Shown: one piece after another, positions 5,180 through 8,900 of the stretch
How positions within the stretch are numbered: position 1 is the first letter of the stretch
How the letters are laid out: each line of letters opens with the position of its first letter
Assembly (NCBI GenBank): GCA_019247235.1
Contig: JAFAPG010000691.1
Span: forward strand, 1 to 8,900
Source: Acidobacteriota bacterium
GTDB lineage: Bacteria; Acidobacteriota; Terriglobia; Terriglobales; Acidobacteriaceae
Reading direction: 5' to 3'
DNA: 8,900 nt
Notes under the pieces: generated by a model
Database searches by the model: none
Told to the model about the DNA's origin: nothing
Seen by the model: only the letters and a program-made list of their open reading frames with translations
Position numbers and translations under genes: made by a program

Positions 5180-6564
5180 TGCTCGATAAGTTTGCCAATA
5201 TCTTTCGTATTCCCGATCTGCGCAAGCGCATCCTGTTTACCCTGAGCCTGCTGGCGGTGTATCGCGTCGGCGGACATATTCCCGTACCCGGCGTGAATTG
5301 GCAGCTGTTTCAGCAATTCATCGAGCAAAATCGCGGCACTCTGCTCGGCTTTGTCGACCTGTTCTCCGGGGGGCAGTTCCGCCGCATGACCATCTTCGCC
5401 CTGGGCATCATGCCCTACATTACTTCCTCTATCATCCTGCAACTGCTCACCGTGGTCTATGAGCCCCTGGCCAAGCTGCAGAAGGAAGGCGAGCTCGGCC
5501 GTAAGAAGATCACCATGTGGACGCGCTACCTCACCTTGGGCTTGAGCGCTGTCCAGTCCTTCGGGATTGCTTTTAGCTTAATGAAAGCCGGCAGCTTCGT
5601 GATGAATCCGGGATATGGCTTCATCCTGATGACCGTCCTGACACTGACCACCGGTAGCGTATTCATTATGTGGCTGGGCGAGCAGATCACCGAACGAGGT
5701 GTGGGCAATGGCATGTCGCTTTTAATCTTCACCGGCATCGTTGTCGGTCTGCCCCGGGGCGTGGTCGATCTTTGGGACAAAGTTAAGAACAACGCCTGGG
5801 GGCCCCTGACTCCGGTACTGCTGGTCATGGTGATCGTGCTGATGATCGCCGTGGTGGCGTTCATCGTCTATGTGGAGCGAAGCGAGCGGCGCATTCCTGT
5901 GCAGTATGCCAAGCGCATCATCGGACGCAGGATGATGGGCGGGCAATCGACCCATTTGCCACTCAAGGTCAATGCTGGCGGAGTCATGCCGGTGATCTTT
6001 GCTTCTTCGATCGTCACCATTCCGCAAACTCTGCTCTATGGGTTGCGCGATTCGAAAGGATTCGGGGCGACCTTGCGCGCGCTCTATTGGGGGGAGCCGC
6101 TCTACACCCTGCTCTACGCGGTCGGCATCATTTTCTTTGCGTACTTCTACGTGTCAATTGTATTTAACCCCAATGAAGTCGCCGACAATATGCGTAAGTA
6201 CGGGGGCTTTATTCCTGGCATTCGCCCGGGAAGGCGCACAGCTGATCACATTAATGAGATTCTGACGCGGATCACCTTGGTCGGCGCCCTCTATCTGATC
6301 ATCATCTCGTTTATTCCGGAATGGATGATTACCGGCATCCATTTGAACCACCTGTTCCACCCGCTGGGTACATTCTTCGAGCGTCTGCCGAACTGGGTTC
6401 TAAATGGCTTGGGCGTGAACTTCTACTTTGGCGGGACCTCGCTGCTGATCGTGGTTGGCGTCGCCATGGATACGGTGAATCAGATCGAATCCCAGCTCAT
6501 TATGCGTCATTACGATGGGTTTACACCTCGGAGTGGGCGCATTCGCGGTCGTCGTGCTTGGTAG
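5179..6564 (+). CDS. secY: Protein translocase subunit SecY
   Basis: SecY is the pore-forming subunit of the SecYEG channel in the cytoplasmic membrane, exporting and inserting proteins with SecA or ribosomes. The 461-residue product has the expected ten hydrophobic segments. The N-terminus (FRIPDLRKRILFTL) leads into TM1 and the GGHIPVPG loop. The plug/TM2 region is LFSGGQFRRMTIFALGIMPYI at about 61-81. TM5 follows GVGNGMSLLIF (174-184). The cytoplasmic loop YVERSERRIPVQYAKR (231-246) and the C5 loop GFIPGIRPG (343-351), whose Arg is important for SecA-driven export in E. coli, are intact. ATG 5179 overlaps the rplO stop; GAGG at 5165-5168 is the likely binding site. The C-terminus ends in a basic RSGRIRGRRAW tail. 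Confidence 0.97.
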   Translation: MLDKFANIFRIPDLRKRILFTLSLLAVYRVGGHIPVPGVNWQLFQQFIEQNRGTLLGFVDLFSGGQFRRMTIFALGIMPYITSSIILQLLTVVYEPLAKLQKEGELGRKKITMWTRYLTLGLSAVQSFGIAFSLMKAGSFVMNPGYGFILMTVLTLTTGSVFIMWLGEQITERGVGNGMSLLIFTGIVVGLPRGVVDLWDKVKNNAWGPLTPVLLVMVIVLMIAVVAFIVYVERSERRIPVQYAKRIIGRRMMGGQSTHLPLKVNAGGVMPVIFASSIVTIPQTLLYGLRDSKGFGATLRALYWGEPLYTLLYAVGIIFFAYFYVSIVFNPNEVADNMRKYGGFIPGIRPGRRTADHINEILTRITLVGALYLIIISFIPEWMITGIHLNHLFHPLGTFFERLPNWVLNGLGVNFYFGGTSLLIVVGVAMDTVNQIESQLIMRHYDGFTPRSGRIRGRRAW

Positions 6565-6640
6565 GAAGGGGAGCGGTTCGGAGGCGGACCATCTTGCCGT
6601 GGCCGTGAGCATCGATCAGAAGCGGATTGGGGCGAGTTCC

Positions 6641-7363
6641 GTGGCAGAGCAGGTATTGCGCAACATCGGACCGATTGTGCTGCTGGGACCGCCAGGCGTA
6701 GGTAAGGGGACCCAAGCCAAGCGAATAACCGACTATTACCGGATCCCGCAAGTGTCAACCGGGGATCTGTTGCGCGAACATGTCAAACAGACAACCGCGC
6801 TCGGTCTCGAGGTGCGGGATATTATTGCTAAAGGAGAACTGGTTCCCGACCATCTGGTGTGTGACATTGTAGCTTGGCGGTTGCGGGAGCCAGACGCGCA
6901 GCGCGGTTTTATCCTCGATGGCTTTCCTCGCACCGAGACACAAGCCATTTGGTTGGATGCGTTTTTGAAGTTCGAGTTCTTTGAGAACGGAATATGGGCA
7001 TTTTATCTGCCAATTGTCGTGCGCATTCAGGCAGATTATAATAAGTTATTGCTCCGAATCACCGGGCGCAGAACTTGTCCTACCTGTGGGCGGATCTACA
7101 ACATCCATTTTCAGCCGCCGCTTGTTGATGAAGTCTGTGACGTAGACGGCACAAAGCTGGTGATACGCGATGACGATCGCGAGCAGGTCCTGAGCGAGCG
7201 CCTCGCTACCTATGAGCGTCAGACCAAGCCGGTCGCCGAACACTATCAGCGTCTCGACCGGGTGGTCGACATCGACGGTGACCTGCCCATCGATGAGGTT
7301 GCCGGCCGCATCGTTCAGAGTGTCGACGGCAAAAGCCAGGGCGCAGCCGGGAGCAAGAGCTAG
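6641..7363 (+). CDS. adk: Adenylate kinase, zinc-type LID
   Basis: Adenylate kinase interconverts ATP + AMP and two ADP in the cytoplasm. Numbering from GTG 6641 (240 residues), the P-loop GPPGVGKGT is at 16-24, the AMP-binding STGDLLREH at 39-47, and the DGFPRT signature at 93-98. The LID carries Cys146, Cys149, Cys166 and Asp169, the same Cys-Cys-Cys-Asp spacing as the zinc site of Bacillus subtilis Adk. About seven extra, mostly hydrophobic residues lie between FPRT and the LID compared with B. subtilis. The start is uncertain: the frame is open upstream into the end of secY, there is no ATG after 6515, and GTGs exist at 6599, 6605 and 6641. I chose 6641 for its purine-rich GGGGCGAG and because family similarity begins about ten residues later. 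It ends two bases before map. Confidence 0.93.
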   Translation: MAEQVLRNIGPIVLLGPPGVGKGTQAKRITDYYRIPQVSTGDLLREHVKQTTALGLEVRDIIAKGELVPDHLVCDIVAWRLREPDAQRGFILDGFPRTETQAIWLDAFLKFEFFENGIWAFYLPIVVRIQADYNKLLLRITGRRTCPTCGRIYNIHFQPPLVDEVCDVDGTKLVIRDDDREQVLSERLATYERQTKPVAEHYQRLDRVVDIDGDLPIDEVAGRIVQSVDGKSQGAAGSKS

Positions 7364-7365
7364 GG

Positions 7366-8118
7366 ATGGCGATTGTGTGCAAGTCGCAGTCAGAAATCGA
7401 CAAAATGCGGCGCAGCGGTCACATTGTCCGCCAGGTGCTTGAAGAGCTTCGCCGTCTGGTAGCGCCGGGTGTGACCACGATGGATCTTGAACGGACGGCG
7501 GAGCGCAAGATCAAAGAGTCCGGCGCTAAGCCGGCATTTAAAGGGTATTACGATTACCCTTGCGTGTTGTGTACCTCGGTGAATGAAGAGATTGTGCATG
7601 GCATTCCTTCCAGCAAAAGGGTGCTGAAGGATGGCGATATTGTCTCTATCGACTGCGGAGTGGTGCTCGACGGCTATTACGGAGACGCCGCCATCACTGT
7701 TCCAGTGGGCCAGTCGGTTTCTTCCGAGCGCAAGCGGCTCATGGAAGTAACCGAGCAGTCGCTTTATAAAGCGATTGAGCAGGTGAAAATCGGAAATAGC
7801 GTCAGCGACATCGGCGCCGCGGTGCAGGAATACGTCGAGGCCAATGGCTTCAGCGTAGTGCGAGAATTTGTTGGTCACGGCATCGGGACCAAGCTGCGCG
7901 AAGAGCCGCAGGTGCCGAATTTTCGCTCTCTCGGTACCGACACTCGTCTGCGCGAAGGCATGGTCCTGGCCATCGAGCCTATGGTGAACTTGGGCCGTCC
8001 CGAAGCCAAGGTGCTCGAGGATAAGTGGACCGCGGTTACCGCCGACGGCAGTTCCAGCGCTCATTTCGAGCACTGCGTGGCGGTAACTAGAAATGGGCCT
8101 TTGATTTTGACCCAGTAG
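7366..8118 (+). CDS. map: Type I methionine aminopeptidase
   Basis: MetAP removes the initiator Met from nascent proteins after deformylation, acting at the ribosome exit. The 250-residue product has no N-terminal extension, as in E. coli MetAP-Ia, and almost the same numbering. The five metal ligands are present: Asp96 (SIDCG), Asp107 (YGDAA), His171 (GHGIG), Glu204 (AIEPM) and Glu235 (HFEHC). His78 (VHGIP) matches E. coli His79 and Trp221 is conserved. However, residue 178, His in E. coli and in the usual GHGIG...HE signature, is Arg here (codon CGC, 7897-7899). The ATG at 7366 is two bases after the adk stop; GGGAG at 7349-7353 lies within adk. The enzyme is probably active but has an altered substrate-contact residue. 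Confidence 0.97.
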   Translation: MAIVCKSQSEIDKMRRSGHIVRQVLEELRRLVAPGVTTMDLERTAERKIKESGAKPAFKGYYDYPCVLCTSVNEEIVHGIPSSKRVLKDGDIVSIDCGVVLDGYYGDAAITVPVGQSVSSERKRLMEVTEQSLYKAIEQVKIGNSVSDIGAAVQEYVEANGFSVVREFVGHGIGTKLREEPQVPNFRSLGTDTRLREGMVLAIEPMVNLGRPEAKVLEDKWTAVTADGSSSAHFEHCVAVTRNGPLILTQ

Positions 8119-8142
8119 TACAGTGGGCCGTTTTGGGAGTGC

Positions 8143-8361
8143 ATGAGCAAAGAAGATGCGATTGAAGTGATGGCAACGGTACTGGAACCGCTGCCGAACG
8201 CCATGTTCAAGGTGGAGCTAGAAAACAAGCACCAGGTTCTGGCTCACGTCTCCGGCAAGATGCGCAAGAATTTCATTCGCATCCTTCCCGGCGACAAAGT
8301 CGCGGTTGAGCTCTCGCCCTATGATCTGAACCGGGGACGAATTGTGTATCGCTATAAGTAA
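8143..8361 (+). CDS. infA: Translation initiation factor IF-1
   Basis: IF-1 binds the 30S A site during initiation and cooperates with IF-2 and IF-3. The 72-residue product is exactly the usual length and is a single OB fold: KEDAIEVMATVLEPLPNAMF, KVELENKHQVLAHVSGKMRKNFIRILPGDKV, then VELSPYDLNRGRIVYRYK. The HVSGKMRKNFIRI and SPYDL.RGRI.YR motifs are diagnostic. It follows map by 24 bases, with GGGAG at 8135-8139 close to the ATG. The position between map and rpmJ is the common bacterial arrangement (in E. coli infA lies elsewhere). Confidence 0.98.
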   Translation: MSKEDAIEVMATVLEPLPNAMFKVELENKHQVLAHVSGKMRKNFIRILPGDKVAVELSPYDLNRGRIVYRYK

Positions 8362-8378
8362 GAGGCAAAAGGCGAGCT

Positions 8379-8492
8379 ATGAAGGTACGAGCATCGGTTA
8401 AAAAGATTTGCGACAAATGCAAGATCATCCACCGCAAAGGCGTGGTGCGGGTTATCTGTGTGAATTCCAAGCACAAACAACGCCAAGGGTGA
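8379..8492 (+). CDS. rpmJ: Large ribosomal subunit protein bL36 (L36), zinc form
   Basis: L36 is the smallest 50S protein, buried in 23S rRNA domain VI/II contacts. The 37-residue gene reads MKVRASVKKICDKCKIIHRK, then GVVRVICVNSKHKQRQG and TGA. The zinc ligands Cys11, Cys14, Cys27 and His32 are all present, so this is the zinc-binding paralogue type and not the cysteine-free form used under zinc limitation in some bacteria. AAAGG at 8368-8372 lies six bases before the ATG. It is 17 bases after infA and 42 bases before rpsM. Confidence 0.98.
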   Translation: MKVRASVKKICDKCKIIHRKGVVRVICVNSKHKQRQG

Positions 8493-8506
8493 GAGAAACA
8501 GTATTT

Positions 8507-8529
8507 GCGGCCTTTGCCGCCGAGGGCAA
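8507..8529 (+). promoter_or_regulatory. Two mutually exclusive hairpins upstream of rpsM
   Basis: In the 42-base rpmJ-rpsM spacer, GCGGC (8507-8511) can pair with GCCGC (8516-8520) around a CTTT loop. Alternatively TTGCC (8514-8518) can pair with GGCAA (8525-8529). The second stem would cover part of the rpsM Shine-Dalgarno GAGGG (8522-8526), while the first would leave it free. In E. coli, S4 represses the alpha operon through a pseudoknot at the rpsM start. This site is not recognisably that structure, so a regulatory role is a guess from geometry. Confidence 0.3.
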
Positions 8530-8534
8530 TATTT

Positions 8535-8900
8535 ATGGCAAGAATTGCGGGCGTTGATCTTCCGCGCAACAAGCGATCCTTTATCGCCCTGACCTATATC
8601 TACGGAATCGGGCAGCCTCGAGCTACGCGAATTCTGGAAGAGGCAAAAGTCGATCCCATGAAGAAGGTTCAGGACCTCGGCGAGGATGAAGTCAATCGCA
8701 TTCGCCAGGTGATTGAAGGCGAAGGCCTGGTCGAAGGCGACCTGCGCAAGGAAGTTTCGATGAGCATTAAACGGCTGATTGAAATCGGCTCTTATCGTGG
8801 ATTCCGCCATCGCCGCAATCTGCCCGTGCGGGGACAACGCACGCATACCAATGCGCGCACTCGCAAGGGACCCCGCAAGGGAACCGTCGCGCAGAAGAGG
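8535..8900 (+). CDS. rpsM: Small ribosomal subunit protein uS13 (S13), 3' end cut off
   Basis: S13 is a 30S head protein that forms bridges to L5 and the 50S subunit and touches the P-site tRNA through its C-terminal tail. The first 122 residues are visible and no stop is reached; only a few residues should be missing, as the family is about 118-126 long. The N-terminus MARIAGVDLPRNKR and the helix motif TYIYGIGQPRATRIL are present. LRKEVSMSIKRLIEIGSYRGFRHRRNLPVRGQRT and the tail NARTRKGPRKGTVAQK are diagnostic. The ATG at 8535 has GAGGG at 8522-8526. It is the first gene of the alpha operon, normally followed by rpsK, rpsD, rpoA and rplQ, which are beyond the window. Confidence 0.97.
   Translation, partial: MARIAGVDLPRNKRSFIALTYIYGIGQPRATRILEEAKVDPMKKVQDLGEDEVNRIRQVIEGEGLVEGDLRKEVSMSIKRLIEIGSYRGFRHRRNLPVRGQRTHTNARTRKGPRKGTVAQKR

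Noticed and set aside
7390..8073. Antisense open frame of 227 codons opposite map
   Set aside because: It is the complement of a fully conserved MetAP gene, with no ribosome binding site or family motif seen. It is a shadow frame.
8106..8135. Possible promoter before infA (TTGACC as -35)
   Set aside because: No acceptable -10 hexamer occurs at 16-18 bases; the region is the end of map and a short spacer.
8710..8745. GAAGGC repeats within rpsM
   Set aside because: They encode the EGEG..EGD stretch in the normal S13 protein and reflect amino-acid composition, not a separate repeat element.
1..8900. A novel defence, mobile or biosynthetic system
   Set aside because: Every substantial open frame is explained by canonical housekeeping genes in canonical order; no spacer exceeds about 95 bases and no foreign-looking gene is present.

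Overview
The window is an uninterrupted, single-strand stretch of the bacterial S10-spc-alpha ribosomal protein supercluster. It contains 19 genes, all on the + strand: rplP (3' end only), rpmC, rpsQ, rplN, rplX, rplE, rpsN, rpsH, rplF, rplR, rpsE, rpmD, rplO, secY, adk, map, infA, rpmJ and rpsM (5' part only). No RNA gene, mobile element, CRISPR array, origin, promoter or rho-independent terminator could be supported. No gene-free stretch exceeds about 95 bases.

Layout. Positions 1-724 hold the tail of the S10 operon (L16, L29, S17). Positions 793-5179 hold the spc ribosomal genes (L14, L24, L5, S14, S8, L6, L18, S5, L30, L15). SecY (5179-6564) couples the cluster to membrane protein export. 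Adenylate kinase (about 6641-7363) and methionine aminopeptidase (7366-8118) follow, then IF-1, L36 and the start of S13 (8143-8900), which opens the alpha operon. Several joints overlap by one base (TGATG or TAATG at L29/S17, S5/L30 and L15/SecY), which suggests translational coupling. The adk-map-infA-rpmJ block between secY and rpsM is a common bacterial order that is absent from this place in E. coli.

Organism. The GC content is moderately high. S14 is the short zinc type, L24, L36 and Adk all keep metal-binding cysteines, and several proteins have distinctive sequence: an L14 with an unusual N-terminal segment, an L5 with a charged N-terminal extension, and an Adk with a small insertion before the LID. 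From memory this combination resembles Acidobacteriota (Koribacter/Terriglobia-like), but that placement is inference and was not tested by a search.

How the genes work together. The products build both ribosomal subunits, start translation (IF-1), trim the initiator methionine (MetAP), insert and secrete proteins (SecY) and balance adenine nucleotides (Adk). This is ordinary housekeeping DNA. I found no undescribed system. The points worth a second look are local: an Arg replacing the substrate-contacting His of MetAP, family-level oddities in L14, L5 and Adk, a tandem 13-base duplication over the rplX stop codon, and small intergenic hairpins next to ribosome binding sites.
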